NCBI RefSeq assembly: GCF_903914075.1
Contig: NZ_CAIWNQ010000005.1
Location: forward strand, 1-64,000
Direction: 5' to 3'
Length of the DNA: 64,000 nt
Origin: Ruegeria sp. THAF57
Lineage (GTDB): Bacteria; Pseudomonadota; Alphaproteobacteria; Rhodobacterales; Rhodobacteraceae
Shown in pieces: positions 46,079 through 54,679 of the stretch; the first letter of the stretch is position 1, and each line of letters begins with the position of its first letter. The notes below the pieces were generated by a model. That model saw nothing but the letters and a program-made list of their open reading frames with translations. It was not told where the DNA came from and made no database searches. Position numbers and translations under genes: made by a program.

Positions 46079-46213
46079 TTATGCGCTCAGCGATTTGCGG
46101 CCGCGTGCGCGACGTGCATTCAGGATCTTGCGGCCGGCCTTGGTGGCCATGCGCGCGCGGAAACCGTGGCGGCGTTTGCGAACCAGGTTCGAAGGCTGAT
46201 AGGTGCGTTTCAT
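46079..46213 (-). CDS. rpmH: 50S ribosomal protein L34
   Basis: This 44-residue reading frame translates to [20 protein letters not shown] then [20 protein letters not shown] and LSA, a complete L34. It is the usual first gene of the rpmH-rnpA-yidD operon; its start has GGAGCG upstream on the reverse strand. Confidence 0.96.
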
Positions 46214-46309
46214 CGCTCCGTCTCCAATCTATAGCGGTCGGGTGCGGCGCGGATTCGCCTGGCCCTAGTGTTCGAAGCCCGTCCTCTACTGGGTAGCGGG
46301 GGGTAAGTC

Positions 46310-46330
46310 AAACCCCTAGGTGGGGGTTTT
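46310..46330. terminator. Hairpin in the rpmH upstream region
   Basis: AAACCCC (46310-46316) and GGGGTTT (46323-46329) form a 7-bp stem with a 6-base loop and a T tail on the plus strand. It lies in the 297-base gap between divergent rpmH and the TVP38 gene. The 10-base sequence TGGGGGTTTT recurs exactly 60 bases later at 46381, followed by the similar CTGCCT. I see no gene in 46214-46510. Confidence 0.5.
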
Positions 46331-46510
46331 CATGCCTTTTGCAACAATTCTGTAGCCGCGCAAGCCGAAAGGTTTCAATTTGGGGGTTTTACTGCCTCAA
46401 ACCCTCACATTCCTTACCGTAAACATCAACGCAGCGTGAGGTCCCTGTTGTCGAGCCGTCAGACGTCGCATGTTGGGGGCAGGATGAAACGTACAAAATC
46501 GGACAGCCTC

Positions 46511-47242
46511 ATGAGCGACACAACGCAGGCCCCCCGCGCTGGGCTTACGCGGCATATTCCTTTGCTGGTGATTCTCGCTGTGGCCACGGTGGGGTTTTTC
46601 ACACTGGGCGATTACCTGACCTTTGAAACGTTGCGTGACAACCGCGAGGCGTTGCTGGAATGGCGTGACAGCCATTTCTGGGCCATGGCCGGTGCGTTTG
46701 TTGCGATCTATATCGTGATCGTTGCATTTTCATTGCCCGGAGCGGCGGTGGCTTCGATGACAGGGGGGTTCCTGTTTGGCCTGCTTGCAGGCACGGTCTT
46801 TAACGTCTTTGCCGCGACCATCGGCGCCTGCGCAATCTTTTTGGCAGCACGCTGGGGGCTTGGGGAAACCCTGACCGCACGTCTGGAATCATCGGAAGGT
46901 ACTGTCAAAAAGCTGAAGGATGGGCTGCGCGAGAATGAAATCTCGGTCTTGTTCCTGCTGCGCCTTATGCCGGTGGTACCGTTTTTCGTGGCCAATCTGG
47001 TGCCCGCGCTGGTGGGCGTCAAATTCCGCAACTTCCTGATCACCACTGCGCTGGGCATCATTCCCGGGGGCATCGTCTATACTTGGATTGGTGTCGGCCT
47101 CGGCGGTGTGTTTGACCGGGGCGAGACGCCGGATGTGTCGCTGCTGTGGGAGCCTTTCGTGATTGGCCCGATCATCGGCTTGTGTGTGCTGGCGGCTTTG
47201 CCGATAGTTATCAAAGCGATACGTGGTAAAAAGGACGCCTGA
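46511..47242 (+). CDS. TVP38/TMEM64 (DedA-like) membrane protein
   Basis: The 243-residue protein has five or six membrane segments and the VTT-domain motifs FSLPGAAVASMTGGFLFGLL and RLMPVVPFFVANLVPALVG. Function in bacteria is unsettled; eukaryotic relatives scramble lipids. The start is uncertain: ATG 46511 and ATG 46484 are both in frame with weak ribosome-binding sites. It ends four bases before the FAD oxidoreductase gene; the pair recurs in other bacteria. Confidence 0.88.
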   Translation: MSDTTQAPRAGLTRHIPLLVILAVATVGFFTLGDYLTFETLRDNREALLEWRDSHFWAMAGAFVAIYIVIVAFSLPGAAVASMTGGFLFGLLAGTVFNVFAATIGACAIFLAARWGLGETLTARLESSEGTVKKLKDGLRENEISVLFLLRLMPVVPFFVANLVPALVGVKFRNFLITTALGIIPGGIVYTWIGVGLGGVFDRGETPDVSLLWEPFVIGPIIGLCVLAALPIVIKAIRGKKDA

Positions 47243-47246
47243 CCCC

Positions 47247-48665
47247 ATGCAAGAGCTGAAGACAGATATCCTGGTGATCGGCGCCGGGTCGGGTGGCTTG
47301 TCTGTGGCCGCCGGTGCCAGCCAGATGGGTGCGGACGTCATCTTGCTGGAAGGTCACAAGATGGGCGGTGACTGCCTGAACTTTGGCTGCGTTCCGTCCA
47401 AGGCGTTGATCGCCAGTGGCAAGGCGGCTTTTGGGCAGGCTCATGCCTCGGCGCTGGGCGTGGCGGATGTGGTGCCACAGGTGGACTATGCCGCCGCCAA
47501 GGACCACGTGCATGACGTGATTGCCCAGATCGAGCCGATGGATAGTCAGGAGCGGTTCGAAGGCTTTGGCGTCAAGGTGATCCGTGAATATGGTCAGTTC
47601 ATCTCGCCCACGCAGGTACAGGCGGGCGACCACCTGATCACTGCGCGGCGGGTGGTAATCGCGACCGGCTCGTCGCCGTTGGTGCCGCCGATTCCCGGCT
47701 TGGATCAGGTGCCGTATTATAACAACGAGACGATCTTTGACCTGCGCGACAAGCCCGAGCATCTGCTGATCATCGGTGGTGGCCCTATCGGGATGGAGAT
47801 GGCGCAGGCTCATATCCGTCTGGGCTGCAAAGTCACCGTGATCGAAGGGATGCAGGCGCTGGGCAAGGACGACCCCGAGGCGGCGGCGATCGTGCTGGAC
47901 ACATTGCGTGCTGAGGGCGTCGAGATCCACGAGCAGGCTATGGTCGCCCAAATTCGCGGCGCGGACGGGAAGGTCGAAGTTGTGACCGAAACCGGACAGA
48001 TTTACGCGGGCTCGCACCTGTTGCTGGCCGCAGGGCGCAAGGCCAATACCGACCGGCTGAACCTTGAGGCGGCGGGGATCGAACCCACACGGACAGGTAT
48101 CAAGGTGGATGACGCGCTTCGCACCACCAATAAGAAAGTCTATGCCATCGGCGACGTGGCGGGCGGTCTGCAATTTACCCATGTGGCGGGCTATCATGCG
48201 GGTATCATCATCCGCTCGGCCTTGTTCGGGCTGCCCTCCAAAGCGAAAACCGCGCATATCCCTTGGGCCACGTATACTGACCCTGAGCTGGCACAGGTCG
48301 GCCTGACCGAGGCGCAGGCCCGCGCGCAGCATGGCGACAATATGGAAATCGCGCGCTTTGACTATCACCATAACGACCGCGCCATTTCCGAACGCAAAAC
48401 GAAAGGTTTCATTAAGGTCATGGTCGTAAAAGGCCGCCCGGTCGGTGCGACAATCGTTGGGCATCAGGCGGGAGAGTTGATCAACTTGTGGTCGTTGGCA
48501 TTGGCCAATAACCTTAAGATGGGACAGATCGCCGCGATGGTTTCGCCCTATCCGACGATCGGAGAACTTAACAAACGGGTGGCGGGTGCCTATTTCTCGC
48601 CAAGGCTGTTTGAGAATCAGACGGTTAAACAAGTGGTCAGGTTCGTCCAGCGCTGGCTGCCCTGA
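47247..48665 (+). CDS. FAD-dependent disulfide oxidoreductase (mercuric-reductase-like)
   Basis: This 472-residue protein has FAD-binding VIGAGSGGLSVAAGASQMGA, the redox disulfide motif MGGDCLNFGCVPSKALIASG, NAD-binding IIGGGPIGMEMAQAHIRLGC, and the dimerisation domain. It belongs to the class I pyridine nucleotide-disulfide family, close to mercuric reductases but without an N-terminal metal domain or the C-terminal cysteines of true MerA. The electron acceptor is unknown. The kinase gene follows 18 bases later. Confidence 0.9.
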   Translation: MQELKTDILVIGAGSGGLSVAAGASQMGADVILLEGHKMGGDCLNFGCVPSKALIASGKAAFGQAHASALGVADVVPQVDYAAAKDHVHDVIAQIEPMDSQERFEGFGVKVIREYGQFISPTQVQAGDHLITARRVVIATGSSPLVPPIPGLDQVPYYNNETIFDLRDKPEHLLIIGGGPIGMEMAQAHIRLGCKVTVIEGMQALGKDDPEAAAIVLDTLRAEGVEIHEQAMVAQIRGADGKVEVVTETGQIYAGSHLLLAAGRKANTDRLNLEAAGIEPTRTGIKVDDALRTTNKKVYAIGDVAGGLQFTHVAGYHAGIIIRSALFGLPSKAKTAHIPWATYTDPELAQVGLTEAQARAQHGDNMEIARFDYHHNDRAISERKTKGFIKVMVVKGRPVGATIVGHQAGELINLWSLALANNLKMGQIAAMVSPYPTIGELNKRVAGAYFSPRLFENQTVKQVVRFVQRWLP

Positions 48666-48683
48666 CCGGGAAGGGAGAGCAGA

Positions 48684-50066
48684 TTGAATTCTCTGTCAGG
48701 CCGATTTCTGATCCTGACCACGGTCTTCGTCATGTTGGCCGAGATTTTGATCTTTGTCCCCTCGATCGCGCGTTTCCGCGAGGATTTCCTGCTAAACCGT
48801 CTTGAACGCGCCCAGATCGCATCCCTGGCGCTGTTGGCCGACGACATGCTGGCTGATGATCTTGAGGCAGAATTGCTGGCCAATGCGGGTGTCTATAACG
48901 TGGTGCTGCGCCGCGATGAGGTGCGGCAGTTGATGCTGTCCTCGCCCATTCCTGATCGGATCACCAACACCTACGACCTGCGCGACGCGACTCCGTGGAT
49001 TTTGATCCGCGACGCGGTGGCTCGGCTGTTCACCCCAGAAAACGAGGTGATCCGCGTGATAGGTGAGCCGGTGAAAGACGCGGGCTTGCTGATCGAAGTC
49101 ACAACAGACAGCGAACCGCTGCGCATGGCGATGACAGATTACGGGCTGCGTATTCTGGGGCTGTCTTTCGTAATTTCGATTATCACGGCGTTTTTCCTGT
49201 TTCTGGCTGTGCGCGTTGTTCTGGTGAAGCCGATCAAAAGCGTCGTAGGTTACATGCAACGCTATGCTGGCGCGCCCGAGGATGCGCGGGGAATCATCTC
49301 GCCCAACTCGAAAGTGACTGAACTGCGCGAGGCAGAAGAGGCGCTGGAACAGTTGCAGAAGGAACTGACCCAAGCCCTGAAGCAACGCGAGCGCCTTGCG
49401 CAACTGGGCGGTGCAGTGGCCAAGGTTAGCCACGATCTTCGCAACATCCTGACGTCGGCGCAGCTTTTCACAGACCGGATCGAAGCAAGCGATGACCCGT
49501 TGGTGCGGCGTATGGCGCCCAAACTGGTGAATTCGATCACCCGCGCGGTTTCCCTGTGCGAAAGCACATTGGCCTTTGGGCGCGCGGAAGAGCCGGCGCC
49601 GACGCTGACGATGGTGCCGTTGCGTGACGTGGCAGATGACGTTGTCTCCAGCGAATTGCTGTCCGTTACTGGAGGCTGTGTGCAAATCCTTAACGAGGTG
49701 CCAGAGGATCTTGTGGCGCGCGCTGATCCCGAACAGATGTTCCGCGTTATCATGAACCTGGTTCGCAACGCGCGTCAGGCGCTGGTCGCGTCGGCGAAAC
49801 CTGGGAATATCACGATTTCCGGCTATGAGGATGAGGCCAGTTGGTACCTTGAGGTGAAGGACACAGGCCCCGGCTTGCCACCGAAGGCGCGCGAAAACCT
49901 GTTTACCCCGTTTCAGGGAGGGGTGCGTAAAGGCGGCTCTGGTCTTGGGCTTGCGATCTCGCAGGAACTGGTGCGTGGGCACGGCGGCGATCTGGTTCTT
50001 GCCGAAACCGGCCCAGACGGAACAAGGTTTGAAATAAGGCTTCCACGGGGCGGTGGTACTTTTTGA
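48684..50066 (+). CDS. Sensor histidine kinase (orphan)
   Basis: The 460-residue protein has one helix near residues 8-28, a periplasmic region to about 150, a second helix (FVISIITAFFLFLAVRVVLV), a HAMP-like linker, the HisKA box VSHDLRNIL with His250, and an HATPase domain with VRNARQAL, DTGPGLPPKAREN and GGSGLGLAISQELV. Translation starts at TTG 48684 behind GGGAGAG. No response-regulator gene is adjacent, so its partner lies elsewhere. Confidence 0.9.
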   Translation: MNSLSGRFLILTTVFVMLAEILIFVPSIARFREDFLLNRLERAQIASLALLADDMLADDLEAELLANAGVYNVVLRRDEVRQLMLSSPIPDRITNTYDLRDATPWILIRDAVARLFTPENEVIRVIGEPVKDAGLLIEVTTDSEPLRMAMTDYGLRILGLSFVISIITAFFLFLAVRVVLVKPIKSVVGYMQRYAGAPEDARGIISPNSKVTELREAEEALEQLQKELTQALKQRERLAQLGGAVAKVSHDLRNILTSAQLFTDRIEASDDPLVRRMAPKLVNSITRAVSLCESTLAFGRAEEPAPTLTMVPLRDVADDVVSSELLSVTGGCVQILNEVPEDLVARADPEQMFRVIMNLVRNARQALVASAKPGNITISGYEDEASWYLEVKDTGPGLPPKARENLFTPFQGGVRKGGSGLGLAISQELVRGHGGDLVLAETGPDGTRFEIRLPRGGGTF

Positions 50067-50130
50067 ATTATTTTTGCAGAATCGACTTGCACGTCCCGAA
50101 CACCGGGTCTACATAGCGCCTCACCAACGC

Positions 50131-50207
50131 GGACCGATAGCTCAGCTGGATAGAGTACTTGACTACGAATCAAGGGGTCGGGGGTTCGAATCCTCCTCGG
50201 TCCGCCA
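50131..50207 (+). tRNA. tRNA-Arg (anticodon ACG)
   Basis: The acceptor stem GGACCGA (50131-50137) pairs with TCGGTCC (50197-50203). The D-arm contains AGCTCAGCTGGATAGAG, the anticodon arm CTTGACTACGAATCAAG gives anticodon ACG, the T-loop is TTCGAAT, and CCA is encoded at 50205-50207. ACG would read CGU and, after A-to-I editing, CGC and CGA. Confidence 0.97.
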
Positions 50208-50467
50208 CTTGGTGATTTCCTCAAATTTCGATGATCTGCATAGGGTTCTTTTAGCCTGTGTGAATTATGGCTTTTGCCGCGCGAGCGGGGCTTGTTGGAT
50301 GTTCACGATTATCCCAGTTGGTCCCCGTTGAGTGGCAATTGCATGGCCCCAAGGCGTTGCAGTTCAGAGTTTTGGCTTCATGCCCAACCCCTGGTGATTC
50401 AGAGATGTAATTGTTCGAGGGCGATGCCGGTCCTGGGGGGCAAACATCGTGATCCTGCCTTTGTACC
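50208..50467. other. Region after tRNA-Arg
   Basis: The 260 bases between the tRNA and the convergent transporter gene contain no convincing ORF, terminator or repeat of the tRNA 3' end that would mark an integrated element. Confidence 0.5.
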
Positions 50468-52168
50468 CTAAGGCACAAACGCGACGACCAGTGGCCCCCA
50501 TAGCGTCAGGAAAATGTTCGCAACCGCATAGGTCATGGTGAATGCTGGCGTAGGGGTCGAGTTCCCGGCCTTCTCTAACAGCGTGGCAAAACCCGGGTTG
50601 CCCGAGCGTGATCCTGTCACGACCGCGCAGGCCTCAATCGGGTTTTTGATCCGAAGGACATAATAGTTAATTGGGAACTGAACGATCATGGGCATCAGAG
50701 TGACAACAACACCCAACAACAGCAGTATGACGCCATATTGCTGAATCGCTTCCAAAGCGGGTTTGCCAGCGTTCAGACCAACGACCCCGACGAAAACTGC
50801 CAAACCAAAGCTCTGCAGAAAATTCGCGGCCCCTTGGTTGATGCCGCCAATCTTGGGTTGTCGAACACGCAGATATCCAATGATCAGCCCGGTCACGAGA
50901 CAGCCGAGGCCCGAGCCAAGCGCGACTTTTGTCCCTGCGATGACAAAACTGATCTCACCAATCAGATAGCCGACTGCCACACCGATCCCCAACGCGATGA
51001 AATTGGTGACCGAAGCCGAAGGGGGAACATATCCAGCCTCTTTCGCCACCCGGTTCAGGTCGTCCTTGTGGCCGACAATGCTGATTTCGTCGCCTGCTTG
51101 AATCACGGTGTTTTGCAGAACCGGTACGTCGTGACCAACCCGCGTAATCTTGGAGATATGTACACCGCGGCGCTGATCCGCTGTTAGCGCTTCGCGAATT
51201 TCGGCCAGAGTCTTGCCCGCCAGCTTGCGATTGGTGACAACAACATTGCGGCGTTCTTCGACAACGGTCAGTTCGGGCGGGTATTCGCCAATCTCACCGC
51301 TTGCGGTGCCCTCGAACTGGGTCAGGGTTGTGACCAGACCAGATACGACAATAACGTCGCCTGCCGTGACAACAATTTCAGGGGTCGGGTCCACCGGGAC
51401 CCCATCGTGCAGCAGCTTTTCGACGATCAGATCACCGTTATAGGCGCCTTCGATCGCCTTGACCGATTGGCCGGAAACCGAGGCATCCGCATTTACCCTA
51501 TAAGCGCGGGCGTCGAAGCGGTTCATCGGAAGAAACTCACCTTCTTCCAGTTTGCGGCCCCCGCCGCTGAGTTTCTGAGCAAGCTTTATTGCCTCTTGCC
51601 TCAGGTTGACGCGCATTATGATTGGAATAACGCTTACCGCCAGAATTGGGCCGATTGAGCCAAAGATGTATGTCACCGAGTACCCGACGGCGATGTTGGT
51701 TTTCAGTTTCTCAGCCTCGTCCGCGGCCAGCCCCAAAAGGTCTATCGCGTTTCCTGCGGTACCAATGATTGCGGATTGGGTCAGCCCCCCGGCGGCCAGC
51801 CCGGCCGCCAAGCCCTTGTCCAACCCAGCTAATCGGGCGACGACGATGACAAAGAACAGCCCCCAAAGCGTCATCATAAACGCGGCCAGAAGTTTCGTCA
51901 GTGCGGTTCGGTTCAGGGCTGCAAAAAACTGAGGCCCACCATTGTAGCCAACCATAAAAATAAAGAGAGAAAAGAAAACGTTCTGAACATCGGTGCTTAG
52001 GTTGATGCCACCGATCTGGCCCACAAAAACTGCCACCAGAAGGGTTCCGGCGATGCCGCCCAGTTCGAATTTGCCAACCCGAAACTTCCCAAGACCGTAT
52101 CCAAGGCCCAGACAAAGAAACAGCGCCATGATCGGAAATGCCCGTAGCTGTTCAGTAATCAATTCCAT
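50468..52168 (-). CDS. Aspartate:alanine-exchanger-type transporter with TrkA-C domains
   Basis: This 566-residue protein has two sets of about five membrane helices with the family repeat motifs FSLFIFMVGYNGGPQFFAAL and AVFVGVVGLNAGKPAL, and two cytoplasmic TrkA_C domains at about residues 195-380. This is the YidE/AspT (AAEX) pattern. AspT exchanges aspartate and alanine; substrates of other members vary. The start at 52168 is set by AGGAG upstream and by the first helix. Confidence 0.9.
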   Translation of the reverse strand: MELITEQLRAFPIMALFLCLGLGYGLGKFRVGKFELGGIAGTLLVAVFVGQIGGINLSTDVQNVFFSLFIFMVGYNGGPQFFAALNRTALTKLLAAFMMTLWGLFFVIVVARLAGLDKGLAAGLAAGGLTQSAIIGTAGNAIDLLGLAADEAEKLKTNIAVGYSVTYIFGSIGPILAVSVIPIIMRVNLRQEAIKLAQKLSGGGRKLEEGEFLPMNRFDARAYRVNADASVSGQSVKAIEGAYNGDLIVEKLLHDGVPVDPTPEIVVTAGDVIVVSGLVTTLTQFEGTASGEIGEYPPELTVVEERRNVVVTNRKLAGKTLAEIREALTADQRRGVHISKITRVGHDVPVLQNTVIQAGDEISIVGHKDDLNRVAKEAGYVPPSASVTNFIALGIGVAVGYLIGEISFVIAGTKVALGSGLGCLVTGLIIGYLRVRQPKIGGINQGAANFLQSFGLAVFVGVVGLNAGKPALEAIQQYGVILLLLGVVVTLMPMIVQFPINYYVLRIKNPIEACAVVTGSRSGNPGFATLLEKAGNSTPTPAFTMTYAVANIFLTLWGPLVVAFVP

Positions 52169-52226
52169 TATGAAATCTCCTGGGTCGTTCAAATGGTCCG
52201 TTTTGCTCAAGATACATAGCGTAACT

Positions 52227-52254
52227 ATTATGACGACTGGAAAATTATGACGAC
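52227..52254. promoter_or_regulatory. Direct repeat upstream of the AAEX transporter
   Basis: ATTATGACGAC occurs at 52227-52237 and again at 52244-52254, a 17-base period, 59-86 bases before the transporter start. Such a tandem pair could bind a dimeric regulator. The rest of the 293-base gap (52169-52461) holds a terminator-like hairpin and no gene. Confidence 0.5.
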
Positions 52255-52303
52255 CAGCGTCATGTGGATAAAACACCTAGAATGAGCTTGCATCAAGAAC
52301 AGA

Positions 52304-52335
52304 TAAAGACGGGAGAAACGGAAGCGTCTTTTTTT
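52304..52335. terminator. Terminator-like hairpin in the transporter-flavoprotein gap
   Basis: AAAGACG pairs with CGTCTTT around a 13-base loop, with a long T run on the plus strand. It may end the reverse-strand catabolic operon, but the T run on that strand is broken. Confidence 0.4.
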
Positions 52336-52461
52336 GAAAGGTGAAATTTACCTGTCATTCAAATTGGCGTTTTAGTTTGGCCTCCGAACCCGAAACACGA
52401 CGAGGCTGCATTCCTGCCTACAGTTAGAAATGATCGGAAAATTCAGGTGCAAAGCCTGATA

Positions 52462-53832
52462 TTAAGCGATCCGGCCCGCAATTCGACCTAACACAACGGC
52501 ACTCAGCAAACCATTTCCGGAAAGATACCCGCTGTCCCCTTTGCCAGACACGCCAACAGCCGCGCCGCCGCCTGCGTAGAGGTTGGCGAATTTAATACCG
52601 TCAGCTTTGAGAACGTGCGCGCAGGAATCGACCCGCAAACCGCCTTGGGTGTGAAACAAAGCGCCAGTGACGCGAACGCCTTTGTAAGGCGGTGCTAAAG
52701 GCGGCTGGTTAAAGGACCTGCCAAATTCATCCGTTTGACCGGTAGGAATGTCGTGAATGGTTTGCTCCAAAACCGCAGACGGCAAACTCAGTGCTTTTGA
52801 CAAGTCTTCGATGGTCTCAGCGGATTGAATTGCCCCTGAGTCTTCTGCGCGCTTGAAATCCTCGAACTGGCGCGCAATCGCAGCGATACGGTCGTCGAAA
52901 ATGGCGAAGGCCTCTGCGCCGGGCTGCGCCAGGACCGCACGGGCAGCTTCCGAATAGCCCTGCGCTTCGTTCCAGAAACGGTGGCCATTGCGGTTCACCT
53001 GTACACCGCCTTCGGTGATCACCGCCCACGTGATCAATATCCCATGAGGGTGTGCGACATTTCCGTGACCCTGATAGGCGCTTAAGTTCAGAAGCCCTGC
53101 ACCAAGCCCTTCTCCCCAAACGATGGCCTCGCCCCGGTTGCCGCTGTGCCCGAACCAAAGCGCCTCTTCGATCTGGGGCATATGCGCGGACACCAAGGCG
53201 CGATTGCCACCGAAACCGTTGCAGGCAAGAATGAGGCGATCACACGCAATGGTTTCAACGGTTTCGTCCGGGCCGGTCACGGCCACACCCAAGATCCGGC
53301 CTTGATCCCGATACAGCGTTACCGCCCGTCGATTGCAGATGATGTCTAAACCTTCACGCTCGCAAGTGCTGCGTAGGGCGTCGATCAGCTCTTGGCCCGA
53401 CCGTGACGGCAGCCCGTGCATCCGGCGGCGCGAGTGACCGGGATAGTCGAAATCCGTGACAACCGAAAAGGGCAGGGCGTGGCGTTCAGACAGCCAGTCG
53501 ATGACTTCGGCGGCGTTGCTGGCCAACAGATCGACCAGAGCTTGCTCGTTTTCGCCATGTGCCTTTGTCTGGATATCACGCGCAAAAAGTGCGGCATCAT
53601 CCGTGATCCCTGCTGCCTGCTGAAGCTTTGTGCCCGCAGCCGGGATCAACCCTGCGGACAACGCGGTTGAACCGCTTGGAACTGGATCGGCCTCAATGAC
53701 CAGCACGTCCTGTCCAGCCTCCGATGCCGACAGGGCGGCGACCAGACCACAAGCCCCTGCGCCGATGATCAGCGTGCCGGTCGTCAGATCGAACCGGTCC
53801 GGCGGAACGCTCTCAACCCTGGGTGTCATCAT
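52462..53832 (-). CDS. FAD-binding flavoprotein (fumarate-reductase/ketosteroid-dehydrogenase type)
   Basis: The 456-residue protein starts with the FAD motif LIIGAGACGLVAALSASEAG, has RSGQELIDALRSTCEREGLD, the active-site stretch GVQVNRNGHRFWNEAQGYSE, and a C-terminal FAD contact KGDSGYLSGNGLLSAVVLGR. It is the SdhA/FrdA-like flavoprotein fold used for C=C reduction or dehydrogenation. The substrate is unknown. Its start lies inside the end of the lyase gene (20-base overlap), so it is coupled to it; two adjacent ATGs (53832 and 53829) are possible. Confidence 0.85.
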   Translation of the reverse strand: MMTPRVESVPPDRFDLTTGTLIIGAGACGLVAALSASEAGQDVLVIEADPVPSGSTALSAGLIPAAGTKLQQAAGITDDAALFARDIQTKAHGENEQALVDLLASNAAEVIDWLSERHALPFSVVTDFDYPGHSRRRMHGLPSRSGQELIDALRSTCEREGLDIICNRRAVTLYRDQGRILGVAVTGPDETVETIACDRLILACNGFGGNRALVSAHMPQIEEALWFGHSGNRGEAIVWGEGLGAGLLNLSAYQGHGNVAHPHGILITWAVITEGGVQVNRNGHRFWNEAQGYSEAARAVLAQPGAEAFAIFDDRIAAIARQFEDFKRAEDSGAIQSAETIEDLSKALSLPSAVLEQTIHDIPTGQTDEFGRSFNQPPLAPPYKGVRVTGALFHTQGGLRVDSCAHVLKADGIKFANLYAGGGAAVGVSGKGDSGYLSGNGLLSAVVLGRIAGRIA

Positions 53833-54679
53833 AGCGGGCCCCAGCTTCCAGCATCTCGGCAGTTCCGATGACTTCGTTCAGACCGCCGAAGTCGAACATA
53901 TTCTGGGCAAAAGGCTTGTTTGAACCGTTGACAGCCAGACTTTGATAGTATGCCTGAGCGGTTTTGGCCAAAGCCCGGACAATCCCGCCGGGGAAAATGA
54001 CGATGGAATATCCCTGTGCCTCAAGATCGTTGGCGCCAAGTATCGGGGTCGCGCCGCCTTCGACCATGTTCGCCAAAAGGGGGACGCGCGGGGCAAATTG
54101 ATCGGCGATGGATGTAAGTTGTTCGCGGCTTTGAGGGGCCTCGAGGAACAGAACATCTGCACCAGCCTCCAGATAGATTTCCGCGCGGTCGGTGGCGGCC
54201 CGATAGCCCTCGACGGCGATGGCATCTGTTCGGGCAATGATCAGGGTGTCATTATTGGCGCGCGCGTCGGCCATCGCTGCGATTTTCCCAGCCATTTCCT
54301 GCGCGGGAATAAGCGACTTGTCCGACAGATGCCCGCAACGCTTTGGATAGGTCTGGTCTTCGATTTGAAGCGCAGATGCGCCGGCGCGTTCATACAGGCG
54401 CATGGTTCGCTGGGCGTTGAGCGCATTACCAAAACCGGTGTCAGCGTCGATGATAACAGGTAATGAGACCCGGTCTGCGATCAGGGTCATGGTGTCTGCC
54501 ATCTCGGACGCGGTGGACAGTCCGATATCGGGGCGGCCCAACCGCGTGTAGGCAACGGCTGCACCGCTTAGATACAGCGCCTCGAAACCAGCTTTTTCGG
54601 CCAGAGATGCGGTCAAGCCGTCATACACGCCGGGGGCGACAAGAATTTCTTTGTTTTTCAGGCGGGACTTAAGGCTCAT
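53813..54679 (-). CDS. Isocitrate-lyase/PEP-mutase-family lyase
   Basis: The 288-residue enzyme has DADTGFG (78-84) for metal binding, the lyase motif KRCGH with Cys115, and IIARTDA. The Cys supports C-C lyase activity (methylisocitrate, dimethylmalate or similar) over phosphonate chemistry. Start 54679 is set by GGGAG upstream and a four-base overlap with the previous gene. With the aconitase-type subunits across the divergent promoter, a 2,3-dialkylmalate or 2-methylmalate lyase role is plausible but inferred. Confidence 0.87.
   Translation of the reverse strand: MSLKSRLKNKEILVAPGVYDGLTASLAEKAGFEALYLSGAAVAYTRLGRPDIGLSTASEMADTMTLIADRVSLPVIIDADTGFGNALNAQRTMRLYERAGASALQIEDQTYPKRCGHLSDKSLIPAQEMAGKIAAMADARANNDTLIIARTDAIAVEGYRAATDRAEIYLEAGADVLFLEAPQSREQLTSIADQFAPRVPLLANMVEGGATPILGANDLEAQGYSIVIFPGGIVRALAKTAQAYYQSLAVNGSNKPFAQNMFDFGGLNEVIGTAEMLEAGARYDDTQG

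Noticed and set aside
47211..48632. 473-codon reverse frame opposite the FAD oxidoreductase
   Set aside because: The forward protein has complete FAD, CxxxxC and NAD motifs; the reverse frame has none.
50131..50467. tRNA-Arg as the edge of an integrated element
   Set aside because: No integrase gene and no visible repeat of the tRNA 3' end in the window.
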